Assembly (NCBI GenBank): GCA_964596985.1 | Contig: CAZQWG010000010.1 | Span: 17,621-81,620 of the forward strand | Reading direction: 5' to 3' | Length of the DNA stretch: 64,000 bases | From: GCA-020345945 sp964596985 | GTDB lineage: Archaea; Thermoproteota; Bathyarchaeia; RBG-16-48-13; GCA-020345945 | Shown here: positions 6,642-14,242 of the stretch, piece after piece | Layout: each line of letters starts with the position of its first letter | Position numbering within the stretch: position 1 is the stretch's first letter | The notes under the pieces: model-generated | The model's database searches: none | What the model was told of the DNA's origin: nothing | What the model saw: only the letters and a program-made list of their open reading frames with translations | Made by a program: the position numbers and the translations under genes

Positions 6642-8408
6642 ATGTTCGAGGAAAGAGTCGATCTCATTGACGTAGCTCTGGGAGGTAAGAAGGCGGACAC
6701 AATAGTACGTGGGGGCTCATTGGTAGATGTCATGACCGGTAGAATCCTCGAATCGTGTGATGTTGCATTATTTGGAAGTCGAATCGCTAGTGTCGGCGTC
6801 TCTGATGTCCTAGCCAAAAGGAATACCCTAGTTATAGATGCAGAAGGCCTGTATATCCTCCCTGGATTGATAGACGGACATATTCATATCGAGAGTTCCA
6901 TGCTTCGCCCGATAGAGTTCTGCCGTGCAGTTCTACCTTTTGGAACTACCAGCGTTGTGATCGATCCGCATGAGATTGCAAACGTCCTAGGTCTGGAAGG
7001 AGTTTGCTACATGCTCAATGAGACCGAAAACCTTCCTCTGAAATTTTTTATCCAGATCCCGTCCTGTGTACCTGCAGCTCCCAGCCTAGAGACCTCGGGA
7101 GCCAAGCTTGACGAGAAAGACATAGCTGAAGCATTGTGTTGGCGTCGTGTCGTCGGGTTGGCTGAAGTCATGAACTATCCTGGAGTCCTAGCCAAAGACA
7201 CAAAGATGATGGCTGAGATAAGAACGACTCTTGAAAGTGGAGGAATCGTAGAAGGTCACGCCCCAGGTCTTAACCTGCGAGAGCTCAATGCCTACACCTC
7301 ACTTGGAATCAAAGGTGATCACGAGTCTACCTCAGGTGAAGAAGCCTTAGAGAAACTACGTCTCGGAATGACCCTTGAAATCCGGGAAGGCTCATCGACG
7401 AAGAACCTGAAGAGTATCATAGGATCTCTCCTAGACTATGGTGCTGATCTCCGCCACTGTATTCTTGTGACAGACGACAAGCATGCTGACGATCTCTTAT
7501 TGGAGGGTCACATGAACCATCTTCTTCGCCGGGCAATTGAGGAAGGAGTAGACCCTATAAGAGCTGTCCAAATGGCAACAATCAATGTTGCAGAACACTT
7601 CCATCTCGAATCCGAGATCGGGGCCATCTCTCCTGGTAAACTGGCTGATCTGGTGTTGATTGAGGACCTTGAGAACCCAACGCCCTCCTATGTCTTCAGC
7701 AACGGGACCCTAGTGGCGAAGGATGGGAACCTCGTGTACAGGATGCCTTCTTTTCAGTGCCCTGAGACAGTTAAGAAAAGCATTCACCTTAGAAGCCCGG
7801 TTCTCCCATCGAATCTGCGGATCACTCCCCCTGAAGATTCACCCTTTGTCGATGTCCTCGTCATCGGGGTCAAAGAAGGTGAATCCCGCACCGAAAGACT
7901 CGTAGAACAGCTGGAAGTCAAGAACGGCTCAGTGGCACTGGATATTGAGAGAGACATCCTCAAGGTGAGCGTTGTAGAACGTCACAAAGCTACCGGAAAC
8001 ATAGGTCTAGGTTTTGTCAAAGGTTTCGGAATCAAGAAAGGGGCTATCGGAAGTAGTGTTGGCCACGACTCCCATAACATAACCGTCGTCGGGACCAGCG
8101 ACAACGATATGGCGTATGCCGTTTCGTCCATATCCGATATGGGCGGTGGGATCATCGTTGTCGAATCCCAAAGGACTGTTGCCAATCTACCTCTCCCCAT
8201 TGCAGGTCTGATGTCCACTAAACAGGCAGGAGAGGCAGCCGAAGAACTACGGAAGGTTCGGGAGGCGACTAGAACCCTTGGTGCAAAACTGGGATTTCCA
8301 TTCATGGTTCTATCTTTCCTGCCACTAGCCGTCATTCCTCGTCTCAGAATAACAGACAAGGGACTTGTGGATGTCGATCAGTTCAAGATAGTTTCCCTCT
8401 TTGCCTAG
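6642..8408 (+). CDS. ade: Adenine deaminase
   Basis: The protein deaminates adenine to hypoxanthine in purine salvage. It belongs to the amidohydrolase superfamily and shows the metal-site signature LPGLIDGHIHIESS, the family-specific GTTSVVIDPHEIANV, the GHAPGL segment, and the C-terminal SVGHDSHN followed by a GGG loop. The length of about 588 residues matches the family. I place the start at ATG 6642, six bases after GAGGTGA; a TTG lies directly before it. It is transcribed alone with an upstream short ORF. Confidence in the family is high; activity on adenine is inferred from the family. Confidence 0.92.
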   Translation: MFEERVDLIDVALGGKKADTIVRGGSLVDVMTGRILESCDVALFGSRIASVGVSDVLAKRNTLVIDAEGLYILPGLIDGHIHIESSMLRPIEFCRAVLPFGTTSVVIDPHEIANVLGLEGVCYMLNETENLPLKFFIQIPSCVPAAPSLETSGAKLDEKDIAEALCWRRVVGLAEVMNYPGVLAKDTKMMAEIRTTLESGGIVEGHAPGLNLRELNAYTSLGIKGDHESTSGEEALEKLRLGMTLEIREGSSTKNLKSIIGSLLDYGADLRHCILVTDDKHADDLLLEGHMNHLLRRAIEEGVDPIRAVQMATINVAEHFHLESEIGAISPGKLADLVLIEDLENPTPSYVFSNGTLVAKDGNLVYRMPSFQCPETVKKSIHLRSPVLPSNLRITPPEDSPFVDVLVIGVKEGESRTERLVEQLEVKNGSVALDIERDILKVSVVERHKATGNIGLGFVKGFGIKKGAIGSSVGHDSHNITVVGTSDNDMAYAVSSISDMGGGIIVVESQRTVANLPLPIAGLMSTKQAGEAAEELRKVREATRTLGAKLGFPFMVLSFLPLAVIPRLRITDKGLVDVDQFKIVSLFA

Positions 8409-8536
8409 GTCGAGTCTTGTCCTAAATCATGACGGACTCAGATCCCTAGACCTTGTTTGAGTCAGACAGCTGATTGGGGTCACGTATAACCATGGGCGGA
8501 AAGATTGTCTGGGTGCCCGTGGGTGAACCCCAAATA

Positions 8537-9163
8537 CTACTCCTTGTCCGATTCCACGGCTTTTCGAATAAGCTGGGCTGCTCTCTTCGGGTTGAATATT
8601 CCGCAGACACACTGTTTCGCCATCTCTTCGGCGGCGTCCTCTGGGGTCACTCTACCACTCTTGACCTGCTCGAGCAGATGGTTGAAGAGGTGCTTGGATA
8701 CCATTGCGTGCCCGCACATCGTCGTGACCTCCAGTACCTTCTGTTCAGGAAGCAGTTCGGTTCTACCTTTGATCCCTAGCGACATGTTCACTGCGTTCGG
8801 AAATAACCCTGCGTCCTTGCAGCAATCGAAAACCTCATCGAAGTTACCAGTCACGACCACGGACATTCCAGGGTCTGCCGTCTTGAGGTCTTCTAGTACT
8901 CGATTCACCGCCTCTCTATTGTCGTAGACGGCGTGGATAATCGAGTAGTCTGTCAGTTTCTCGACGAGGGCTTCAGGAGGATACCCTTTCGGTATATTCA
9001 TCTCCCCCACGTTTACGGGATCGTATCTGAGGAATACTTCCATTACGCGCTGAAGCTTCGGTCGGGCTCCTTCAAGGTTCTTCTTCCGTGAGGCCATAGA
9101 GAGGACGACGAAATCCCTACTCAGAGAATCCCTATCCCCCTGTCTGTGAAGAGTATGAGTCAT
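8537..9163 (-). CDS. Conserved protein of unknown function with CGH and CVCG cysteines
   Basis: A 208-residue soluble protein. The core at about 40-150 is alpha/beta (VVVTGNFDEVFDCC, VNMSLGIKGRT), and the C-terminus holds two Cys motifs, CGHAMVSKH and CVCGIFNPKRA, that could bind a metal or Fe-S cluster. Its ATG overlaps the TGA of the ferredoxin gene upstream by 4 bases, so the two are co-translated and probably work together in a redox step. I do not know the family function. An internal ATG at residue 23 is an alternative start. Confidence 0.7.
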   Translation of the reverse strand: MTHTLHRQGDRDSLSRDFVVLSMASRKKNLEGARPKLQRVMEVFLRYDPVNVGEMNIPKGYPPEALVEKLTDYSIIHAVYDNREAVNRVLEDLKTADPGMSVVVTGNFDEVFDCCKDAGLFPNAVNMSLGIKGRTELLPEQKVLEVTTMCGHAMVSKHLFNHLLEQVKSGRVTPEDAAEEMAKQCVCGIFNPKRAAQLIRKAVESDKE

Positions 9164-9894
9164 TTGTCTTCGCCTCCAGGCAGTGCTCTACCTAATCCTA
9201 CGTTGGTTTTTCCGTTGATTGCGGCCTCAACTCCCAACTCTTCGAGTCTTGTTCTCTGAAGAATTCTTCCCTCCCTGCAGACAGAGATCAGATCCAAGCT
9301 GAACACGGTGTCAATCAACTTTGAGACCCGATCTAGTATCCCTAGGATCTCGTCTAGCCTCTCCTTTGGAACCGCAAACTCAACAATCGCGGAGAGTGCC
9401 CTCTCGTTGAGGACGCTTCTATCGTTGAATAACCCCGTATCCGGATCCACCAAGAACGTTATCGGATTCTCTTTCTCGAGTTCTACTCCTACCTCGCATA
9501 AGGCTTGGGTGACTATCTCGACGTCCCGAAAAGAGGTTCCGACACCAGGTCTTCCTAGCTCAACCCCGAGTCCAACCTCTCCCTCCTTGAACCGCCCGGT
9601 GACGTCATTGGTTTTCATTTCTTCGGTGCCTCTCCCCGGGATTCCCGTCTCCTCATGAGAGACTAAGGGATCACTGAACACCTGCCGTAAGATTCGGGGC
9701 CACTGCAACTCGGGTCTCCTCAATGCATCGACTTTACAGACATCTGATCTGTAGCAAACCCCGCATTCAACACACACAACGGGATCGATGAATGCCTTCT
9801 TGTTAGACATTGAGATCGCGCCGACCGGACAATAGACGAGACATAAACCACAGCCGACGCAAACGTCTCGGTCAACAATCAACTCTACAACCAC
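9160..9894 (-). CDS. Two-cluster ferredoxin fused to a conserved unknown domain
   Basis: The N-terminus (residues 7-60) has two 4Fe-4S motifs, CVGCGLCLVYCP and CVECGVC followed by a spaced Cys (DVCKVDAL). The second is irregular, with an insertion before its last Cys. The remainder (90-244) is a separate domain beginning with EEMKTNDVTGRF and a Gly-rich VELGRPGVGT, then an alpha/beta fold. I recall similar ferredoxin proteins from strict anaerobes, without assigned function. The start is GTG 9894. It precedes and overlaps the Cys-rich 208-aa gene. Confidence 0.7.
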   Translation of the reverse strand: MVVELIVDRDVCVGCGLCLVYCPVGAISMSNKKAFIDPVVCVECGVCYRSDVCKVDALRRPELQWPRILRQVFSDPLVSHEETGIPGRGTEEMKTNDVTGRFKEGEVGLGVELGRPGVGTSFRDVEIVTQALCEVGVELEKENPITFLVDPDTGLFNDRSVLNERALSAIVEFAVPKERLDEILGILDRVSKLIDTVFSLDLISVCREGRILQRTRLEELGVEAAINGKTNVGLGRALPGGEDK

Positions 9895-10219
9895 GGACCT
9901 AGTTTGCTAAAAGCCGTATTCTTGACATGCTTATCACTCTTATGTAGGTCCGCCGGTACACGGGCACCAACATCAAACGACAGACTGAACTGGGCCCATC
10001 GCATCAAACTCATATCGTTGGCTTAAGTAAAGAGGCAGAGAAGACGACACAGAGACCTCCTCTTCCCCTCCGTAGGCATAGAGGTAGAGGACACAAGTAC
10101 TGCCTTGAAGAAGTACAGGAATGCAGTGGATCGAAGATCGAATCCCACTAAACATAAACACGTATTTTCGACAAGAGAGTGGTGACGGCCGGGATGAAAC
10201 GATAAGACCTCGCTTGCCG
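9895..10219. other. Intergenic stretch with three small stem structures
   Basis: No gene is seen in these 325 bases. Three hairpins lie in a row: TCCTC...CCTC with GAGG..GAGGA (10058-10091), GTACT/AGTAC (10097-10116) and AGTGG/CCACT with an inner TCGA/TCGA (10125-10149). A CTTAAG box at about 10022-10027 could be a plus-strand TATA element. This may be a small RNA or the 3' end of the M19 transcript; stems of this size can also occur by chance. Confidence 0.25.
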
Positions 10220-11299
10220 CTACATCCCTACCTCTTCGAACAAACTCAGGAAGTTTCCTCCCAGTATCTTCATGATTTCTTTATCGGAGTAGCCCCTCGA
10301 TACAAGGCCTCTTGTGACATTCGACGACTCGGACATGCTCTTCAACCCCTTACAGAAGTATTTCTCGTAGCTATCGAGTTCCGCGCCGATCCTCATTTCC
10401 GGGTACTTGAGGTAGAGTCTTCCCGCCAGGTTCTCTTCTAGGTCCTCTTTTGATCGTAACTCGAAGATGTCGAGTCCCAGACCGACATGGTCAACCCCCA
10501 CCAGGTTGACTACGTAGTCGATGTGGTCCAAAAAATCTTCCAGAGTACTTCCTTTGATTTTGCCTTCTGGCCTTATGAATTTCGATAGAACAGTTATGCC
10601 CATCACCCCTCCTCTCTCAGCCAGAGCATGAATCTGTTCGTCGGATTTGCATCTTATACAGTCGTTCAGTGCCCTCACGTTCGTGTGAGTGAACGCGACC
10701 GGAGCCTTCGATAGTTCTATAGCCTGCATCGTTGTCTTGTACCCGCAGTGTGAGAGGTCAACCAGCATCTTCAACCGGTTCATCTCTTCGACAACCTTCT
10801 CGCCGAACTCACTGAGACCCGCATTCCCCTCCTCACCGCATCCATCTCCTACAAGATTCCTCTTCTGATACGTCAACTGTACTGTCCGAACGCCCAACGT
10901 GTGGAAGGTTTTCAGGAAACCTAGGTTATACTCGATGGGGAGTGTATTCTGGAATCCAAACATAAGCCCGCAGACGCCACTCTTTTTGGCTTCTCTGATC
11001 TCACCTGCGCTCTTCACCTGCACTAACTTTCCCGAAACAGCATTTTCCATAGAATCCACAACCGCAGAAATGTTTCTGCATGCCTCTGAGAACGAGTGAT
11101 CCATGGCGATGGTGAAGTTCACGCCCGTAACCCCTCCCCTTCTCATCGTCTCATGGTATCTTGAAACGCGGAGAGGATTTATGTTGGTCACGTCCGCAAT
11201 ACCGTAAAAAGTCGACAGCGCATTCACCACGATGGCTTTCTCGTGCAGGTCAACCGACCGCTGTTCCTCCTCCTTGCTTAAGTCAAGGTCGTAGCTCAA
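10220..11299 (-). CDS. M19-family (membrane dipeptidase-like) hydrolase
   Basis: A 359-residue protein with the M19 signposts: GFQNT where the classical Glu loop lies, LVDLSHCG, a later PVAFTHTNVRAL, and HVGLGLDI near the end. Classical members bind two zinc ions and cleave dipeptides. The N-terminal HxD of the first zinc site is absent: residues 23-30 read IVVNALST. The GFQNT subfamily is known to me from bacteria as M19-like proteins of unclear substrate. It stands alone and is bounded by long intergenic stretches. Enzyme class is likely; dipeptidase activity is doubtful. Confidence 0.7.
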   Translation of the reverse strand: MSYDLDLSKEEEQRSVDLHEKAIVVNALSTFYGIADVTNINPLRVSRYHETMRRGGVTGVNFTIAMDHSFSEACRNISAVVDSMENAVSGKLVQVKSAGEIREAKKSGVCGLMFGFQNTLPIEYNLGFLKTFHTLGVRTVQLTYQKRNLVGDGCGEEGNAGLSEFGEKVVEEMNRLKMLVDLSHCGYKTTMQAIELSKAPVAFTHTNVRALNDCIRCKSDEQIHALAERGGVMGITVLSKFIRPEGKIKGSTLEDFLDHIDYVVNLVGVDHVGLGLDIFELRSKEDLEENLAGRLYLKYPEMRIGAELDSYEKYFCKGLKSMSESSNVTRGLVSRGYSDKEIMKILGGNFLSLFEEVGM

Positions 11300-11451
11300 T
11301 CCTACTTCTTCTCCACTAGCCTATTTACGTTGGCTTGTCTCAACTATCGATTGGATAAGTCATCCTCTTTATCTTCTTCGCGTGAAAGCTGAAATGGGCT
11401 GTTTCGAAAGAAATAGAACCTGGAGAGCCTTACTGAATCTCAGGTGCTCCT

Positions 11452-12225
11452 TTGTCTTCCTTTCGTTGCATCCTTTACTATCTAGGGAATTCGGCTCATC
11501 GAGACTCTGTGAACACGATTTCAGGACTCTTGGAGTTACTCCAGGACAGATGGGGAATCGACTGTTCGATGACAGAGTCGAGTTCTCTCTCCTCCTCTGA
11601 GATTGAGAGGTTGAAGACCGATATTAGAAGTATTCCACCGCAGGTGAGAGGGCGGATTGTCACCTCACGGGGACACATCTTGCCTTTCTCGAAAGCAAAG
11701 AACCTGAATCTTAAGAACACGCCTATCCTGGTTCTCTACCAGGAAGAAACGGCCGTCGACGTCTATCCTCACGTTCTAGGAAGCAAGTATTTCGACATAG
11801 ACGGCGCTCTCGAAAGAATGCTTGAATTTGGGCCGGATGGGTATCTTCAATTCCGCGGGCTTCTCGAAGAACCTGTGGTAAAGATACTGTCTGATTTTCC
11901 CGGTATCCTAGGGAGAGGTGTCAAGTCTCTCGGCAGTGAGGTTTCAGTCAGCACAGGAAAGGTCGACTTAGTAATGGAGGAAGAAGACGGTGAGATCATT
12001 ATAGTGGAGGTAGAGAACTATGCTGACGACTTCGCGGTAGGCCAGGTATGCCGTCTTGCTGCCGGCTACTCTTCCCAATCCGGTGTTCCCCAAGATTCTA
12101 TTAGAAAAGTCATAGTCTGTCTGGATCACTCATCGACTCTACCAGAGACCTGCCGGGGCGCAGGAGTAGAATTGTTTCGGCTGGCTCTGAAGCCGATAGT
12201 AGAAACCGTATCTCGGTCTACTTAA
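11452..12225 (+). CDS. NucS/EndoMS-like nuclease-domain protein
   Basis: A 257-residue protein. The C-terminal half has a PD-(D/E)XK-type core: SVSTGKVDLVM (Asp of the motif), then EIIIVEVEN in place of the usual ExK, then AVGQVCRLAAGY as in the QxxxY of NucS-type enzymes. The N-terminal half has a small beta domain (ILVLYQEETAVDVYP). NucS cuts mismatched or branched DNA. The Lys of the catalytic triad is replaced (EVEN), so activity is uncertain. The start is TTG 11452. Its end overlaps the convergent cupin gene by 8 bases. Confidence 0.55.
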   Translation: MSSFRCILYYLGNSAHRDSVNTISGLLELLQDRWGIDCSMTESSSLSSSEIERLKTDIRSIPPQVRGRIVTSRGHILPFSKAKNLNLKNTPILVLYQEETAVDVYPHVLGSKYFDIDGALERMLEFGPDGYLQFRGLLEEPVVKILSDFPGILGRGVKSLGSEVSVSTGKVDLVMEEEDGEIIIVEVENYADDFAVGQVCRLAAGYSSQSGVPQDSIRKVIVCLDHSSTLPETCRGAGVELFRLALKPIVETVSRST

Positions 12226-12571
12226 TGACGTCTCGCAGCTTTGCCAGGTAGTCTTCACGAGGGGGACTGAAAACGTCAAGAAAGAGACCCGGCTCATCTT
12301 CTAACATTTGAACGCTGTGCGGTTCGTTCGGGGCTAGAGCGTAGAACATGCCCGTCTGAACAATCTCGGTCTTCTCCTCATTTCTGAATTCCGCTTTCCC
12401 TCTGAGGCAGAGCCCAAACTGCTCGTTACTGTGGCTATGCGTAGGTACGAGTCCCCCTTTCTCTATTTCTACTAAGAGAAACATGATCTTCTCCCCGCTC
12501 AATAGGATCTTTCCCGTGATTCCTCGGAAGAGCTCAATCCCCTGAACATCCTCTCTGGAAACGACTTTCAT
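12218..12571 (-). CDS. Cupin-fold protein
   Basis: A small single-domain cupin with the two conserved motifs: PTHSHSNEQFGLCLRG (His-x-His and the later Glu) and PNEPHSVQ (the final His). These residues bind a metal in many cupins. The start is placed at the ATG at 12571, nine bases after AGGAG; an ATG at 12604 would add eleven residues. It is convergent with the NucS-like gene and just upstream of nothing obvious. Substrate unknown; could be a sugar isomerase, dioxygenase or sensor. Confidence 0.7.
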   Translation of the reverse strand: MKVVSREDVQGIELFRGITGKILLSGEKIMFLLVEIEKGGLVPTHSHSNEQFGLCLRGKAEFRNEEKTEIVQTGMFYALAPNEPHSVQMLEDEPGLFLDVFSPPREDYLAKLRDVIK

Positions 12572-12620
12572 CTTCATCTTCTCCTGCCTCATCGCTTGAA
12601 GCATGCATAGGTATATGTGG

Positions 12621-13178
12621 CTAGGCTCTCCACCACTTGAATATTAGATAGTTGATCTTCCTGCCTTTGAGGCTTGGAACAGCTAAGATGAACCTTTTCT
12701 TCACGGTTGTAGCTAACCTTCCTGCACGGACGATATCCGTGGACCCGATCAAGTCATCCTCCCGCATCACCGAAACCAAGAATGGGGCGTGATCCAAACC
12801 AGGTCCACGCAGATATACTGCAAAGGTGCATCCGAACTTTATTCCTGGCTGGACTATGTACTTTCGTTTCTTCAGGTCCTTGTAGGTCAAATACTTCAAG
12901 TCAAAATCCTTGTATACCGCGCTTGCCCTTTCCCTCAGCTTCTTTCTGCCCACTTTCTTCCCCGACTCGTCACAGACTTCTATTATCCCCTTCTCCTGAA
13001 GATAGACTCCCTCGATCATATCCAGAATCGTTGGCACGTCAAACTCGAATGTCTTCGGTTTCGGAATCCCTATTGGTTTCCCGTAGTATCCTAGACTGTA
13101 GAGTTCAGATCCGTCTTTGGGGTTCCATACCACAAGACGTTTCTCTACAAGCTGAACTCTAATCTTGTCTGCCGACAT
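12621..13178 (-). CDS. endA: tRNA-splicing endonuclease
   Basis: The enzyme cuts introns from pre-tRNA at the bulge-helix-bulge. The 185-residue length fits the short archaeal type that forms homotetramers or pairs with a second subunit. The C-terminal catalytic domain has GIKFGCTFAVY, with the candidate Tyr122, His130 in LDHAPFLV and Lys160 or Lys161 in TTVKKRFILA. All three catalytic positions are thus filled. The N-terminal 70 residues form the usual small domain. It lies 19 bases after the DUF47 gene in the same direction and may share its transcript. Confidence 0.88.
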   Translation of the reverse strand: MSADKIRVQLVEKRLVVWNPKDGSELYSLGYYGKPIGIPKPKTFEFDVPTILDMIEGVYLQEKGIIEVCDESGKKVGRKKLRERASAVYKDFDLKYLTYKDLKKRKYIVQPGIKFGCTFAVYLRGPGLDHAPFLVSVMREDDLIGSTDIVRAGRLATTVKKRFILAVPSLKGRKINYLIFKWWRA

Positions 13179-13197
13179 CTCTGATCACTCGTCCGAT

Positions 13198-13860
13198 CTA
13201 GAACGCGCTGAGAGCAAGTATCCGTGCAGCGTCGGCAACATCTTCAGCCTTGTCAGCCATATCCTCCAAGAGGAGCGCTATATCCCTTAGAATGAATATG
13301 ACGGGTATCTTCATTTTGCTGCCTATTATCTTCAGGTCCACTTTTCTGTAAAGCACGTCAACTATCTGTTCTGCCGATTCTACGTTCCTTGCCAACGTAC
13401 TGGTTCTATCAGCCGAAAAGCTGAGCGAGAAGATGGTCTCCCTGAGCCTTGTGATCACATTCAGAGAAGCCTCAGAGAGGTTAATCAGATCCCCGACGAT
13501 ACTCTCGTCCGCTTTCCATTTTCGGCTGTTAAGCTCGGAGACTCTGAAGGCTATCCCCTCGCAAGAATCGACGATTTCATTCGAAGTTGCCACAAGCCTC
13601 AAGAAGTCCTCTCGACTAAGCAGAATTGCGCCAGCCTCAGTCAGTTCGGTCATAAGCACCTTTTTTACCTCGTTTGCGTCCTCCTCGATCTTCTGGATTT
13701 TGGAGGCGTGTTCTCTTATGGTCACCTCATCCCCTTTACCATATGCATCTAGTAACACTGGCAGTTCTCTAGTCGCATCCAACACTTTTCTAGCATGATC
13801 TTGACAGACTTCTATAGCCCGTCTTCTCAGTTGCTTCGCTGTCTCCTCTGGAAAGACCAT
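13198..13860 (-). CDS. DUF47/PhoU-like protein
   Basis: A 220-residue all-helical protein of the DUF47 family, which is related to PhoU and often partners Pit-type phosphate transporters. Visible marks are the helical heptads with DELPVLLDAYGKGD-like spacing, KIQKIEEDANEVKK, and the conserved closing IPVIFILRDIALLLEDMADKAED. No transporter gene is present beside it, so the partner is not shown. It lies upstream of endA and is divergent from the aromatic operon across a 235-base promoter region. Confidence 0.8.
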   Translation of the reverse strand: MVFPEETAKQLRRRAIEVCQDHARKVLDATRELPVLLDAYGKGDEVTIREHASKIQKIEEDANEVKKVLMTELTEAGAILLSREDFLRLVATSNEIVDSCEGIAFRVSELNSRKWKADESIVGDLINLSEASLNVITRLRETIFSLSFSADRTSTLARNVESAEQIVDVLYRKVDLKIIGSKMKIPVIFILRDIALLLEDMADKAEDVADAARILALSAF

Positions 13861-14035
13861 GTAGTGTTCCTTCGTTCTTCTCTAAACCAAGCATACGCTT
13901 CTGCGATCTCTTTCAATTGAGATTCTCAGCTGAATCTAATAAGAGTAACTAACAACCTAGCCTTGAATTTCCCTTCCCTCAGACTTCTGTTCTTACACTT
14001 ATCAACCCGAAGAGGAGAAGACGGGAATAGGAAAG

Positions 14036-14042
14036 TTTTATA
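14036..14042 (+). promoter_or_regulatory. Promoter of the aromatic operon
   Basis: TTTTATA preceded by a purine-rich GGAAAG (BRE-like) forms a good archaeal promoter. Transcription would begin near 14062-14067. That gives a leader of about 175 bases before the aspartate kinase gene, which contains the Phe/Tyr-rich leader ORF and a hairpin. Confidence 0.6.
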
Positions 14043-14095
14043 CGGGGATTCCCTTACTAAACAGAAGCATTAGTTTCACCAAAGTGGAGAATGCC

Positions 14096-14176
14096 ATGTC
14101 AAGGTCGACAAACCTCGCGTTTTCTACTACTGATTCAATGTTTGGCTATTGCTACTTCTTCACTTATTTCGGTTGA
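14096..14176 (+). CDS. Phe/Tyr-rich leader peptide of the aromatic operon, 26 aa
   Basis: A 26-codon ORF with GTGGAG (14084-14089) six bases before its ATG. Residues 16-25 read FGYCYFFTYF: seven of ten are Phe or Tyr, and another Phe is at position 9. It has no Trp. The stop TGA (14174-14176) lies on the 5' arm of a hairpin that precedes the aspartate kinase start. This is the plan of bacterial attenuator peptides such as PheL, and the downstream operon ends in prephenate dehydratase and prephenate dehydrogenase. A role as a sensor of charged tRNA-Phe and tRNA-Tyr is inferred. An overlapping ATG at 14091 in another frame lies too close to the ribosome site. Confidence 0.7.
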   Translation: MSRSTNLAFSTTDSMFGYCYFFTYFG

Positions 14177-14222
14177 ATCCCGCGCGGATTGCCGAGAATC
14201 TTGGTCTGCGCGGTCGAAACCG
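14170..14222 (+). promoter_or_regulatory. Hairpin between leader peptide and aspartate kinase (candidate attenuator)
   Basis: Three stacked helices: CGGTT (14170-14174) with AACCG (14218-14222), CCGCGC (14180-14185) with GCGCGG (14208-14213), and CCGAG (14192-14196) with CTTGG (14200-14204) around an AAT loop. A second pairing, GATT/AATC, competes with the innermost helix. No T-run follows, so control of translation or of mRNA access is more likely than intrinsic termination. The ribosome site GGAGG of lysC (14227-14231) starts five bases after the outer stem. Confidence 0.6.
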
Positions 14223-14242
14223 TTATGGAGGATAAATAAGAA

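Noticed and set aside
10121..10150. tRNA-like end (gatcgaatcccact)
   Set aside because: No matching acceptor, D-arm or anticodon stem can be drawn upstream or on the other strand; the T-loop pattern is not correct.
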